A stretch of DNA of 64,000 nt, from positions 124,001 to 188,000 of the forward strand of contig NZ_JAMXQV010000016.1 in NCBI RefSeq assembly GCF_024703995.1, in the 5' to 3' direction. The notes below the pieces were generated by a model. It had not been told where the DNA came from. It made no database searches and worked only from the letters and a program-made list of their open reading frames with translations. Both the position numbers and the translations under genes were made by a program. This stretch comes from Amycolatopsis iheyensis (GTDB taxonomy: Bacteria > Actinomycetota > Actinomycetes > Mycobacteriales > Pseudonocardiaceae). Numbering within the stretch: position 1 is the stretch's first letter; each line of letters opens with the position of its first letter. Positions 16,829-25,492 of this stretch are shown here, piece after piece.

Positions 16829-17512
16829 TTAAGAGCCACTCAGCGCGTCGAGATCGACACCGAGCGCCGCGAAGGGCTTGGCGGCGGCCGGAAGCACCTT
16901 CACCGCGCGGTGGCCGTCGCGGCCGACCCAGCCGGCCTCGACCGCCCGGTCGAGCAGCGCCGCGGGCACCGCCCCGGCGAGGTGGTCGCGGCGCTCCGTC
17001 CAATCCAGACAGTCGCGCAGCAGCGGCCGCCGCCCGGCGGCGACCGGCACGCCGAGCTCGGCCAGCACCTCGCGGCCGCGGCCGGTGAGCGTCAGGCCGT
17101 CGGCGGTGGCGACCAGCCCGGTGGCGAGCATGCCGTCGCGGACGGCGACACCGAGCACGCCGGCGAGGTGGTCGTAACAGGTCCGCGCGAACCCGAGCCG
17201 CCGCACCCGCAGCGACGACGTCAGCCCGCTCGGCGGCCGGTGTTCGGCGTGCTGGGCCAGGTGCTCGATCAGCTCGGCCACGCGCGGGTCGGCGATCCGG
17301 ACGTAGCTGGCCCGGCCCTGCTTGACCCGCGCGACGAACCCGGCGTCGACCAGGCGGGTGACGTGCTCACTGGCCGTGGAGAGCGCGATGCCCGCCGCCT
17401 TGGCGAGTTCGCCGACGGTCCAGGCCCGCCCGTCGAGCAGGGCGAGGCACATGGTGGCCCGGCTCGGGTCGGCGAGCACCGCGGCGACCTCGGCGAGCGC
17501 GATCGTCTCCAT
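16829..17512 (-). CDS. ArsR-type winged-helix regulator with C-terminal Cys/His domain
   Basis: 227 aa. N-terminal ArsR/SmtB winged helix (ALLDGRAWTVGELAKAAGI, STASEHVTRLVDAGFV, YVRIADPRV). The C-terminal about 120 aa carry ARTCYDHLAG and GRRPLLRDCLDW-TERRDHLAG, which are repeated almost exactly in the regulator at 24025-24771. The CxxH and C-x8-H spacings could bind a metal, but the SmtB alpha-3/alpha-5 sites are not seen. No target is adjacent other than the downstream K+/H+ antiporter on the same strand. Confidence 0.8.
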   Translation of the reverse strand: METIALAEVAAVLADPSRATMCLALLDGRAWTVGELAKAAGIALSTASEHVTRLVDAGFVARVKQGRASYVRIADPRVAELIEHLAQHAEHRPPSGLTSSLRVRRLGFARTCYDHLAGVLGVAVRDGMLATGLVATADGLTLTGRGREVLAELGVPVAAGRRPLLRDCLDWTERRDHLAGAVPAALLDRAVEAGWVGRDGHRAVKVLPAAAKPFAALGVDLDALSGS

Positions 17513-17557
17513 GCCCCCACGCTACGACGCCCACGCTTCGCCCACGACCGAACCCAA

Positions 17558-17584
17558 GCGGCACTTTCGTAGGGAAAGTGCCGC
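17558..17584 (-). terminator. Hairpin downstream of the PBP2a-like gene
   Basis: Perfect 11-bp stem (GCGGCACTTTC and its complement) with a 5-nt loop, 8 bp past the stop of the leftward PBP gene. There is no clear U-tract, as is common in actinobacteria. Confidence 0.65.
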
Positions 17585-17592
17585 CTCGGGCG

Positions 17593-19212
17593 TCAGAGGG
17601 CCTTCAGGAACTTGGCTGCCAAGGTCACTGCGGGGCCCGAGTCGTTGGAGTTCTCCAGGACCACCGCGAACGCCACGGTGCCGCGGTAGCCGACGAACCA
17701 GCCGGTGGCGTTGGAGCCGTCGCCGAACTGGGCCGTGCCGGTCTTGCCGAACACCTGGCCCGCGCCCGCCGCGGCCCGGCCGGTGCCGCTCGTGACCACC
17801 GCGCGCATCATCGTGCGGAGCGGGCCCAGCACCGACGCCGGCGGCGGCGTGTAGCCCTTAACCACCTGCGTTTCGACGTCGTGCCACAGCCGCGGGGTGA
17901 TCGCCTTGCCGGACGCCACCGTCGCGGCCATCAGCGCGCCGCCGAGGCAGCTGGCCTGGATGCGGCCCTGGCCGAAACCGTCCTCGACCTGCTCGTCCTT
18001 GCTCACCGCCGGCTCGACCTTGCCCAGCTCGGTGTCGAGCCCCGGGATCTCGTAGTCGGCGTTGAGGCCGAGCTCGTTCGCCGCCTTCACCAGCCCGTCG
18101 GCCGGCAGCGCCAGCGCGAGCTGCCCGAACGTCGTGTTGCACGAGCGCGCGAACGCCGTCTGCAGGTTCGTCGCGCCCAGCTCGAAGCCCTCGTTCTTGA
18201 CCGTGCGCGTGCCGATCGTCGCGACGCCGGGGCAGTCGACCGGCGACGTCGCGGTGAGGCCGCTCTGCTGGATCGCGGCGACCGAAGTCGCGATCTTGAA
18301 CGACGAACCCGGCTCGTACAGGCCGTTGAGCGCCTTCGGCGAGTCCCCGGCGGCCGCGTTCTGCGCGACGGCGAGGATGTCCCCCGACCCCGTGTCGAGG
18401 GCGACCATCATGGCCGACCCCTGGTAGCCGTTCACCGCGGCCTGCGCGGCGTTCTGCGCGGCCAGGCTCAGGCTCGACGTCAGCGGTTTCCCGTCGCCGC
18501 TGCCCGGCGCCCCGAACAACGTCTCCAGGTCGCCGCCGGTGGAGTTGCGCCGCACGACGGCGAACCCACTGCCCTTCGCGGCCGTGACCTGGCCGGCGAG
18601 CGCGGACCGCAGCAGCGGCGCGGGGTCCCCGCCCGCGGGGTGGACTCCGCCGGCGCCGTTGACCAGCAGCGGCTTGCCGTCCCGGTCCACGACGGCGGTG
18701 GTGTCCGCGACCGCGGTGCTGACCGCCAGCCGCTGGTCCGCTTCGAGCTTGGGGTGCACCAGCGCCGGCGTCCAGTGCACGAGCCACTTGCCGTCGGCCA
18801 GGGTCAGCTCGAACGGCACGTCGTAGGTCCAGTCCCCCGGCTTCAGCGCCCACGACAGGGTGAAGGTCCCGCTGGTCCGCTTGGCCCCGGCGGGGGTCGG
18901 CTGGAGCACGGTCAGCTTGGCCACGACCGACCGCGGGCTCAACGCGTTCCGCGCGTCCCGCAGTGCCACCGCGGCCGCCGGCGCGGCGTCGGTCAGCGTG
19001 GCCGCCGCGTCCGGGTTGTTCTCGGCCACGTCCTGCAGGTACTCGGTGATCGCCGAGCGCGGGTCGATCGCGCCGGGACTCTCGACTTCGGTGGCCCCGG
19101 CTTCCGCTTCGGGCGTCGAACCGCCGTTCAGCGCGAAGAACGCCATCACCACGACCACGACGACCAGCAGCGCGCCGCCGATCAGGATGCCCCGTCTCTT
19201 GGCCGGACTCAT
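17593..19212 (-). CDS. Penicillin-binding protein with MecA/PBP2a-like N-terminal domain
   Basis: 539 aa. A single N-terminal TM anchor is followed by an NTF2-like MecA_N domain (IDPRSAITEYLQDVAENN.., about 50-170), a short dimerisation region and a transpeptidase domain. The active-site motifs are GSSFK (Ser303, Lys306), SCN and KTGT (Lys490). It cross-links peptidoglycan outside the membrane. The same architecture is found in M. tuberculosis PbpA-related lipoprotein PBPs and in staphylococcal PBP2a, and can have low beta-lactam affinity, though nothing here proves resistance. The ATG at 19212 is preceded by GGGGAGGGG; a TTG seven codons upstream is less likely. Monocistronic between two hairpins. 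Confidence 0.9.
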   Translation of the reverse strand: MSPAKRRGILIGGALLVVVVVVMAFFALNGGSTPEAEAGATEVESPGAIDPRSAITEYLQDVAENNPDAAATLTDAAPAAAVALRDARNALSPRSVVAKLTVLQPTPAGAKRTSGTFTLSWALKPGDWTYDVPFELTLADGKWLVHWTPALVHPKLEADQRLAVSTAVADTTAVVDRDGKPLLVNGAGGVHPAGGDPAPLLRSALAGQVTAAKGSGFAVVRRNSTGGDLETLFGAPGSGDGKPLTSSLSLAAQNAAQAAVNGYQGSAMMVALDTGSGDILAVAQNAAAGDSPKALNGLYEPGSSFKIATSVAAIQQSGLTATSPVDCPGVATIGTRTVKNEGFELGATNLQTAFARSCNTTFGQLALALPADGLVKAANELGLNADYEIPGLDTELGKVEPAVSKDEQVEDGFGQGRIQASCLGGALMAATVASGKAITPRLWHDVETQVVKGYTPPPASVLGPLRTMMRAVVTSGTGRAAAGAGQVFGKTGTAQFGDGSNATGWFVGYRGTVAFAVVLENSNDSGPAVTLAAKFLKAL

Positions 19213-19247
19213 TCCCGCGTACCCCTCCCCCAAGGAACGCCACCGCC

Positions 19248-19282
19248 CGTGGGTGGCCAGGCGATCTTACTGGCCACCCACG
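19248..19282 (-). terminator. Hairpin downstream of ileS
   Basis: Perfect 13-bp stem (CGTGGGTGGCCAG and its complement) around a 9-nt loop, 8 bp past the ileS stop. It lies 35 bp before the PBP start, so it separates the two leftward units. Confidence 0.7.
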
Positions 19283-19290
19283 TCAGACGG

Positions 19291-22200
19291 TCACGCTTTG
19301 GCGACCGAAACGGTCACCTTCGTGCCGTCGCCGACCGAACCGGCGAAGCCCTCGGGGGCCGGGCCGTAGGTCACCGACGTCGCGAGCGTCTCCGACGCCA
19401 GGAACTTCTCGTGCGTCCGAGCCGCTTCGACGACCTCGGCCGGCCCGTCGACGGTCAGCGCGATCCGGTCCGCGACGTCGAGCCCGGCGTCGCGGCGTGC
19501 CTGCTGCACGACCCGGATCAGGTCGCGGACCAGGCCCTCGGCCGCCAGCTCCGGGGTCACCTCGGTGTCGATGAGGACCAGCCCGGACCCGCCGGGCAGC
19601 TCACCCGCCGCGCCGCCGCCCTTGGCGACCAGCCGGCGCTCGAACTCGCCTTCCCGTAGCGCGATCCCGGCCGCGACCACGACGTCGCCCTGCAGCGACC
19701 AGTCGCCCGCCTTGACGGCCTTGATCACGGTCTGGACGTCCTTGCCCAGGCGCGGCCCGGCGGCGCGGGCGTTCACCGCGACCTCGAACCCGCCGTGCGC
19801 GGCGACGTCGGTGGTCAGCTCGACCGCCTTGACGTTCACCTCGTCGCGCAGGATGTCGGCGAAGGGCGTCAGCGACTCGGCGTCGCCGGCCGCCACGACC
19901 AGCGACGAGAGCGGCAGCCGCACGCGCAGCTTGTTGGCCTTGCGCAGCGAAAGCGCGGTCGACGCCACCTGCCGCACCCGGTCCATCGCGGTGACCAGGG
20001 CCGCGTCCGCGGGCAGGTCGTTCGCGTTCGGCCAGTCGCTCAGGTGCACCGAGCGACCGCCGGTGAGCCCGCGCCAGACGACCTCGGTGGTCAGCGGCAG
20101 CAACGGCGCCGTCACCCGCGACGTCACCTCCAGCACGGTGTGCAGCGTGTCGATCGCGTCCTGGTCGCCGGCCCAGAAGCGGTCGCGCGAACGGCGCACG
20201 TACCAGTTCGTCAGGACCTCCAGGAAGTCCCGCACGGTCTGGCACGCGCCCGCGACGTCGTAGCTGTCCATCGCGTACTCGACGTCGGTGACCAGCTCGT
20301 GCGTCTTCGCCAGCACGTACCGGTCGAGCACGTTCGGCGAATCCGTGCGCCACTGGCCTGCCACGCCTTCGGCGTTCGCGTACAGCGCGAGGAAGTAGTA
20401 CGAGTTCCACAGCGGCAGCACGGCCTGGCGGACGGCGTCGCGGATGCCCTTGTCGGTGACGACCAGGTTGCCGCCGCGCAGGATCGGGCTCGCCATGAGG
20501 TACCAGCGCATGGCGTCGGAGCCGTCGCGCTCGAAGACCTCGTTGACGTCCGGGTAGTTGCGCAGCGACTTGGACATCTTCGCGCCGTCGGAGCCCAGCA
20601 CGATGCCGTGCGCGACGCAGGCGCGGAACGCCGGCCGGTCGAACAACGCCGTCGCGAGCACGTGCAGCAGGTAGAACCAGCCGCGGGTCTGCCCGATGTA
20701 CTCGACGATGAAGTCGCTCGGGTAGTGGTGCTCGAACCACTCGGCGTTCTCGAACGGGTAGTGCACCTGGGCATACGGCATCGAGCCCGAGTCGAACCAG
20801 ACGTCGAGGACGTCCGGCACGCGGCGCATCGTCGACTGGCCCGTCGGGTCGTCCGGGTTCGGCCGGGTCAGCTCGTCGATGTAGGGCCGGTGCAGGTTGT
20901 CCAGCCGCACGCCGAAGTCCGCCTCCAGCTCGTCGAGCGAGCCGTAGACGTCGGTGCGCGGGTACTCCGGGTTGTCGGACTGCCACACCGGGATCGGCGT
21001 GCCGAAGTACCGGTTGCGGGAGATCGACCAGTCGATGGCGTTCTCGAGCCACTTCCCGAACTGGCCGTCCTTGACGTTGTCCGGGTACCAGGTGATCTGC
21101 TGGTTCAGCTCGACCATCCGGTCCTTGAACTGCGTCACCGCCACGAACCACGACGAGACCGCGCGGTAGATCAGCGGGTTCCGGCAGCGCCAGCAGTGCG
21201 GGTAGCTGTGGTCGTAGGTCTCGTGCCGCAGCAGCACAGCGCCCTGCTGCGCCGCGGAACCCGTGCCGTTCTTGAGGTCCCGCACGATGTTCGGGTTGGC
21301 GTCGAAGACCTGCTGGCCCTCGTAGTCCGGCACGGTCGCGTCGAACTTGCCGTGCGCGTCGACCGGCGTGACCGGCGGGATGCCGGCGGCGTCGGTGACC
21401 ACCTTGTCGTCGGCGCCGTAGGCCGGGGCGATGTGCACGATCCCGGTGCCGTCGTCGGTGGTGACGTAGTCGGCGGCGAGCACCTGGTGCGCGTTCTCGG
21501 TGCCGGTGAAGTACGGGAACGGCGGCGCGTAACGGGTTCCGAGCAGCTGGGTGCCGGTGTAGCGCGCGACGACCGCCGGCTCTTCGCCGAGTTCACGCTC
21601 GTACGCGGCCACGCGCGCTTCGGCGAGCAGGAACCGCTTGCCATCGCTCTCGACGACGACGTAGTCCACCTCGGGGTGCACGGCGGTCGCGAGGTTCGAC
21701 GGCAGCGTCCACGGCGTCGTCGTCCAGATCAGCAGATACGTGCCGTCGAGCTCGTTGTCGTTGCCCTGCAACCGGAAGCCGACCGTGACGGCCGGGTCCT
21801 GGCGGTTGCGGTAGACGTCGGCGTCCATGCCCAGCTCATGGTTGGACAGCGGCGTCGCGTCGCGCCAGCAGTAGGGCAGGACGCGGTAGCCCTCGTACAC
21901 GAGTCCCTTGTCCCACAGGCGTTTGAACGCCCACAGCACCGACTCCATGTACGTGACGTCGAGCGTCTTGTAGTCGTTGTCGAAGTCGACCCAGCGCGCC
22001 TGGCGCGTGACGTACTCGCGCCACTCGTCGGTGTAGCGCAGCACGGACTCCTGCGAAGCCGCGTTGAACTTCGCGATGCCCATCTCTTCGATCTCGGACG
22101 TCTCGGTGATGCCGAGCTGGCGCATCGCCTCGAGCTCGGCGGGCAGGCCGTGGGTGTCCCAGCCGAAGCGGCGCTCGACCTTGCGGCCCTTCATCGTCTG

Positions 22201-22449
22201 GTAGCGCGGCACCAGGTCCTTCACGTACCCGGTGAGGAGGTGGCCGTAGTGCGGCAGGCCGTTGGCGAACGGCGGGCCGTCGTAGAAGACGTACTCGTTG
22301 TCGCCGTGCTCGCCGGCCGGGCGGGCGTCGATGGTCGCCTGGAACGTCCGGTCGCTCTCCCAGTAGGCGAGGACCTGCTTCTCCAGCGCGGGGAAGGACG
22401 GCTGCGAGGGAACTCCTGCGCCGTCGTCCAGATTGGCCTGGGGGTACAT
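19291..22449 (-). CDS. ileS: Isoleucyl-tRNA synthetase
   Basis: 1052 aa, the long actinobacterial/eukaryote-like IleRS type. It charges tRNA-Ile. The HIGH-type motif is PHYGHLL (about 66-72) and the KMSKS motif is exact at residues 624-628. An editing (CP1) domain lies between them and an anticodon-binding domain follows. ATG start with GAGGAG 7 nt upstream. Expression is controlled by a T-box in its leader. This type of IleRS is often associated with mupirocin insensitivity in related organisms; that is family knowledge, not shown here. Confidence 0.97.
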   Translation of the reverse strand: MYPQANLDDGAGVPSQPSFPALEKQVLAYWESDRTFQATIDARPAGEHGDNEYVFYDGPPFANGLPHYGHLLTGYVKDLVPRYQTMKGRKVERRFGWDTHGLPAELEAMRQLGITETSEIEEMGIAKFNAASQESVLRYTDEWREYVTRQARWVDFDNDYKTLDVTYMESVLWAFKRLWDKGLVYEGYRVLPYCWRDATPLSNHELGMDADVYRNRQDPAVTVGFRLQGNDNELDGTYLLIWTTTPWTLPSNLATAVHPEVDYVVVESDGKRFLLAEARVAAYERELGEEPAVVARYTGTQLLGTRYAPPFPYFTGTENAHQVLAADYVTTDDGTGIVHIAPAYGADDKVVTDAAGIPPVTPVDAHGKFDATVPDYEGQQVFDANPNIVRDLKNGTGSAAQQGAVLLRHETYDHSYPHCWRCRNPLIYRAVSSWFVAVTQFKDRMVELNQQITWYPDNVKDGQFGKWLENAIDWSISRNRYFGTPIPVWQSDNPEYPRTDVYGSLDELEADFGVRLDNLHRPYIDELTRPNPDDPTGQSTMRRVPDVLDVWFDSGSMPYAQVHYPFENAEWFEHHYPSDFIVEYIGQTRGWFYLLHVLATALFDRPAFRACVAHGIVLGSDGAKMSKSLRNYPDVNEVFERDGSDAMRWYLMASPILRGGNLVVTDKGIRDAVRQAVLPLWNSYYFLALYANAEGVAGQWRTDSPNVLDRYVLAKTHELVTDVEYAMDSYDVAGACQTVRDFLEVLTNWYVRRSRDRFWAGDQDAIDTLHTVLEVTSRVTAPLLPLTTEVVWRGLTGGRSVHLSDWPNANDLPADAALVTAMDRVRQVASTALSLRKANKLRVRLPLSSLVVAAGDAESLTPFADILRDEVNVKAVELTTDVAAHGGFEVAVNARAAGPRLGKDVQTVIKAVKAGDWSLQGDVVVAAGIALREGEFERRLVAKGGGAAGELPGGSGLVLIDTEVTPELAAEGLVRDLIRVVQQARRDAGLDVADRIALTVDGPAEVVEAARTHEKFLASETLATSVTYGPAPEGFAGSVGDGTKVTVSVAKA

Positions 22450-22469
22450 CCGGGTGCTCCTCGGTTCGT

Positions 22470-22670
22470 CGCTCTCGTACGGACGACCGGCTCCCGGTCA
22501 CCCACACGGGGACGAAACGCCTTCCGGCGCACCGCGGTACCACCCCGCTTGCCCGCTCGCACGGGCCGCTTCGTTGACGGCTGTCACGGGCCGCACCCGT
22601 CCGGTTCTACTGCGAGCGGTGAAGCTCGGTTCTTCCGGAGGCTCCCCGGTGATGGCCGGATCGACGCCTT
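22470..22670 (-). ncRNA. T-box riboswitch of ileS, ultrashort Stem I, ATC specifier
   Basis: The T-box sequence GGTGGTACCGCGG is exact on the minus strand at 22544-22532. Upstream, the compact Stem I CCGGCCATCACCGGGGAGCC carries an ATC specifier codon (22653-22651) matching isoleucine, followed by the conserved GGAAGAAC. The layout fits translational T-boxes of actinobacteria: uncharged tRNA-Ile would expose the GAGGAG ribosome site. Outer limits approximate. Confidence 0.92.
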
Positions 22671-22682
22671 GCTGACTCCAGG

Positions 22683-23960
22683 TTAACCGGCCCGCGCAAC
22701 CGGGTTGTCACGAGGGGCTCGTACCCCGGTGAGCGTCACGCCGATCGCGACCAGCCACAGCGCGCTCGCGATCAGACCGGTCTCGTGGAGGTCGCCGGCG
22801 CCGAGCACCGCCACCCCGAGCGCGCCGCCGGCCTGGCGGGCGGTGTTGTTGACGCCGCCGGCCACCCCCGCGCGCCCGGGCGGGACGCCGGCGACCGCGG
22901 CCGTCACCACCGCCGTCGTCAGCAGGCCCATCCCCACGCCGAGCCCCAGCAGCGTCGGCAGCAGCGCCGGGTAGCCGCTGTTTTCGCCGACCAGCAGCAG
23001 GTTCAGCATGCCGAGCGCGCCGATGGCCAGCCCGGCGACCATCAACGGCCGCGGCCCGAACCGGCCGGTCAGCCGGCCGGCGACCGGCGCCAGCGCCGCG
23101 AGCGGGACGAACAACGGCAGCACTTCGAGCCCCGCGCGCAGCGGCCCGTCGTGCCGCACACCCTGCAGGTACAGCGTGAGCACGAGGATCGTGCCGATGC
23201 CGACGAAGTTCATCGCCGCCGCGACGAAGTTCGCCGCCGCCGTCCGCCGGGCGATGGCCGGTGGCAGCATCGGGTGCGCCGAGCCGCGTTCGACGAAGAC
23301 GAACGCGCCCAGCAGAACCACCGCCGCCACCCCGGCGACGACACTCCCGCCGATGACCGCGTAGACCCCGGCGCCGAGCGCGGGCGCGGCCGTCGCGATG
23401 CCGGCGACGTCGATCCGGCCCGGCCCGCGGTCGCCGCGCGGGAGGAGCCGCCGGGTCGCGACGGCCGCCGCCAGCACGATCGGGACGTTGAGCCAGAACA
23501 CCGGCCGCCAGCCCGCCGCGGCGACGATCGCGCCGCCGAGGACCGGGCCCGCCGCCAGCGCCAGCGCCGACACCCCGGCCCAGATCCCGAGCGCCCGGGC
23601 GCGCTCGGCGCGTCCCGGGTAGGCGTTCGTGATCACCGCGAGGGTGCCCGGCAGCAGCAGCGCGGCACCCAGGCCCTGGCCGGCCCGCGCGGCGACGAGC
23701 CACGGTGCCGACCCGGCGAGCCCGCAGGCGGCCGATGCCGCGCCGAAGAGCGTGAAGCCCGCGACGACGACCCGGCGATGTCCGAAGCGGTCACCGAGCG
23801 CGCCGCCGGTGAGCAGGAACGCCGCCAGGACGACCGTGTAGCCGTCGACCACCCACTGCAGCGAGGCGAGGTCGGTGCCCATGCTGGGCAGGGCGACGTT
23901 GACGACCGTGACGTCCAGCTGCACCAGGAACATCCCGGCGCACATGGTGAACAGGAGCAT
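22683..23960 (-). CDS. MFS drug-exporter-like transporter
   Basis: 425 aa, about 12-14 TM helices of the DHA2 drug:H+ antiporter type: FLVQLDVTVVNVALPSM, LQWVVDGYTVVLAAFLLTGGALGDRFGHRR and a central GMGLLTTAVV-like motif. It probably exports a toxic or natural compound. The ATG at 23960 fits the family N-terminus; in-frame codons run on upstream but overlap the divergent regulator. The divergent ArsR-type gene 64 bp away is its likely regulator. Confidence 0.85.
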   Translation of the reverse strand: MLLFTMCAGMFLVQLDVTVVNVALPSMGTDLASLQWVVDGYTVVLAAFLLTGGALGDRFGHRRVVVAGFTLFGAASAACGLAGSAPWLVAARAGQGLGAALLLPGTLAVITNAYPGRAERARALGIWAGVSALALAAGPVLGGAIVAAAGWRPVFWLNVPIVLAAAVATRRLLPRGDRGPGRIDVAGIATAAPALGAGVYAVIGGSVVAGVAAVVLLGAFVFVERGSAHPMLPPAIARRTAAANFVAAAMNFVGIGTILVLTLYLQGVRHDGPLRAGLEVLPLFVPLAALAPVAGRLTGRFGPRPLMVAGLAIGALGMLNLLLVGENSGYPALLPTLLGLGVGMGLLTTAVVTAAVAGVPPGRAGVAGGVNNTARQAGGALGVAVLGAGDLHETGLIASALWLVAIGVTLTGVRAPRDNPVARAG

Positions 23961-24024
23961 GTCCCCAGTGGACCGCGGGAACGCTTCCGTCGCGGTGGAA
24001 GTGTGCCGGGGGCATCCTGGAGGC

Positions 24025-24771
24025 ATGGAAGGCGACGCCGACATCGCGCGCACGGCCGCGCTGTTCGCCGACCCGGCGCGGGTCCGGGTGCTGCTGGCGC
24101 TGGCCGACGGCCGGGCGCTGGCGGCGTCCGTGCTGGCCGCCGAAGCCCGGTTGTCCGCCCAGGGCGTCAGCGCGCACCTGGCGAAGCTGCGGGCGGCGGG
24201 GCTGGTGGTGGCCGAGAAGTCCGGGCGGCACCGGTTCTACCGGCTGGCCGGGCCGGACCCCGCGGAGCTGCTGGAGACGCTGGCGCGGTTCTCCCCGGCC
24301 CAGCCGGTGACGTCGTTGAAGGAGGGCACGCGCGCGGAGGCGTTGCGCACGGCCCGGACGTGTTACGACCACCTCGCGGGCCGGCTCGGGGTGGCGGTGA
24401 CGGCGGCGTTGCTTTCGCGGGGTGCGCTGGCCGGGGCGTCGGACACGCTGCGCCGGCCCGGCGACCGGATTTCGGCTCCGCTGCGCGAACACCCGTACAC
24501 GCTGGGTCCTTCGGCGGCTTCGGTCTTCGACGCGCTGGGTGTGGACCTCGACGCGGTCGCCGCCGGCCGACGGCCGCTGCTGAAGTTCTGTTTGGACTGG
24601 AGTGAGCAACGCCACCACTTGGCGGGCGCCTTGGGCGCGGCGGTGGCGACACGGTTCGTGGACGCCGGCTGGGTGCGACGCCGGGGCGAGGCCCAGCGGG
24701 CGTTGCGCCTCACCCCGGAAGGCGCGCGGGCGCTGGCAGCCCGGCTCGGCCTGGCGGACCTCGCCGCTTAG
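24025..24771 (+). CDS. ArsR-type winged-helix regulator, paralogue of 16829-17512
   Basis: 248 aa. Winged helix at residues about 5-80 (ALADGRALAASVLAAEARLSAQGVSAHLAKLRAAGLV), then a C-terminal region with ARTCYDHLAGRLGVAV and GRRPLLKFCLDWSEQRHHLAG, shared with the other ArsR gene 7 kb away. It probably represses the divergent MFS gene. The chosen ATG has GGAGG only 1 nt upstream; an in-frame GTG at 24001 is an alternative. Its stop overlaps that of the convergent membrane-protein gene by 4 bp. Confidence 0.82.
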   Translation: MEGDADIARTAALFADPARVRVLLALADGRALAASVLAAEARLSAQGVSAHLAKLRAAGLVVAEKSGRHRFYRLAGPDPAELLETLARFSPAQPVTSLKEGTRAEALRTARTCYDHLAGRLGVAVTAALLSRGALAGASDTLRRPGDRISAPLREHPYTLGPSAASVFDALGVDLDAVAAGRRPLLKFCLDWSEQRHHLAGALGAAVATRFVDAGWVRRRGEAQRALRLTPEGARALAARLGLADLAA

Positions 24772-25352
24772 CGGTGGGCGGCCACCAGCGTCGCGTCGGG
24801 GTTGCAGCGGTCGCACGGGGTGAAGCCGAGCTGGCGGGCTTCGCCGACGCCGATCGGGATGCGCTCGCGGCTGCCCAGCCAGACGCACGTCGTCAGGTGG
24901 TAGCGGGGGTGTTCGTCGACCACCACGACCTCGTCTTCGAGGTCGGCCAAGACCGCGATGTCGGCCTCGGACGTCTTTTCCTCGCCCGGGTCGGACTGCT
25001 CTTCCGCCGCCGGGGGCTCGGGGGTGTCAGCCGGGTCGCCGAGGTCACCCGCGGCCGGGATCAGCGTCGTCTGCTCTTCGTCGGGCTCGGGCGCGGCTGC
25101 GGCTGCGGCCGGGGCCTCGGTGGCGGCGGAAGCTGGTTCCTCGGCAGGCACGTCTTCGGCCGGAGCCGCCTCGGGCTCGGCCGCCGGTGCCGCGCTGCGG
25201 CGACGCCGGCGCAGCCAGTCGGCGACCAGGATCAGCCCGGCGAGCACCGAGAGGCCGATGGAAACCCACGCCCACAGCGAAGAAGCGGTGATGAGCGCGG
25301 TGACGAGCAACCCCAGAGCCGCCAGTACCAGTACCAGCACGATGTAGAGCAC
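24768..25352 (-). CDS. Membrane-anchored protein with C-terminal H/C-rich motif (Rv2144c-like position)
   Basis: 194 aa, GTG start. Two N-terminal TM helices (about 1-48), an RRRRR stop-transfer, then an 85-aa Ala/Glu/Pro-rich linker and a conserved tail HPRYHLTTCVWLG.. EARQLGFTPCDRCNPD. The tail's His/Cys spacing could bind zinc. It sits directly after wag31, as M. tuberculosis Rv2144c does, suggesting a link to polar growth or division by position only. Function unknown. Confidence 0.75.
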   Translation of the reverse strand: MLYIVLVLVLAALGLLVTALITASSLWAWVSIGLSVLAGLILVADWLRRRRRSAAPAAEPEAAPAEDVPAEEPASAATEAPAAAAAAPEPDEEQTTLIPAAGDLGDPADTPEPPAAEEQSDPGEEKTSEADIAVLADLEDEVVVVDEHPRYHLTTCVWLGSRERIPIGVGEARQLGFTPCDRCNPDATLVAAHR

Positions 25353-25428
25353 GCTGAATTACAGCACGAACGCCTCAAGATCGGCGGCCGACCCGCCCAC
25401 GTGCGGTGCCGGATCGACTCCGAACCGT

Positions 25429-25463
25429 GGCCCACCCCACCGGCGGTGCCGGCGGGGTGGGCC
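25429..25463 (-). terminator. Hairpin downstream of wag31
   Basis: 16-nt arms (GGCCCACCCCACCGGC against its complement with one mismatch) around GGT, 30 bp past the wag31 stop. Likely a terminator between wag31 and the membrane-protein gene. Confidence 0.6.
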
Positions 25464-25492
25464 CGGGGAAGGAAACTGGCCGGTCCGAAGAA

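Noticed and set aside
17593..19212. mecA-type acquired beta-lactam resistance gene
   Set aside because: The domain order is shared by many chromosomal actinobacterial PBPs, base composition matches the surroundings, and no mobile element flanks it.
17578..24605. Several long + strand open frames over the PBP, ileS and MFS genes
   Set aside because: All are antisense shadows with biased composition; the minus-strand genes carry exact catalytic motifs (SxxK, KTGT, KMSKS).
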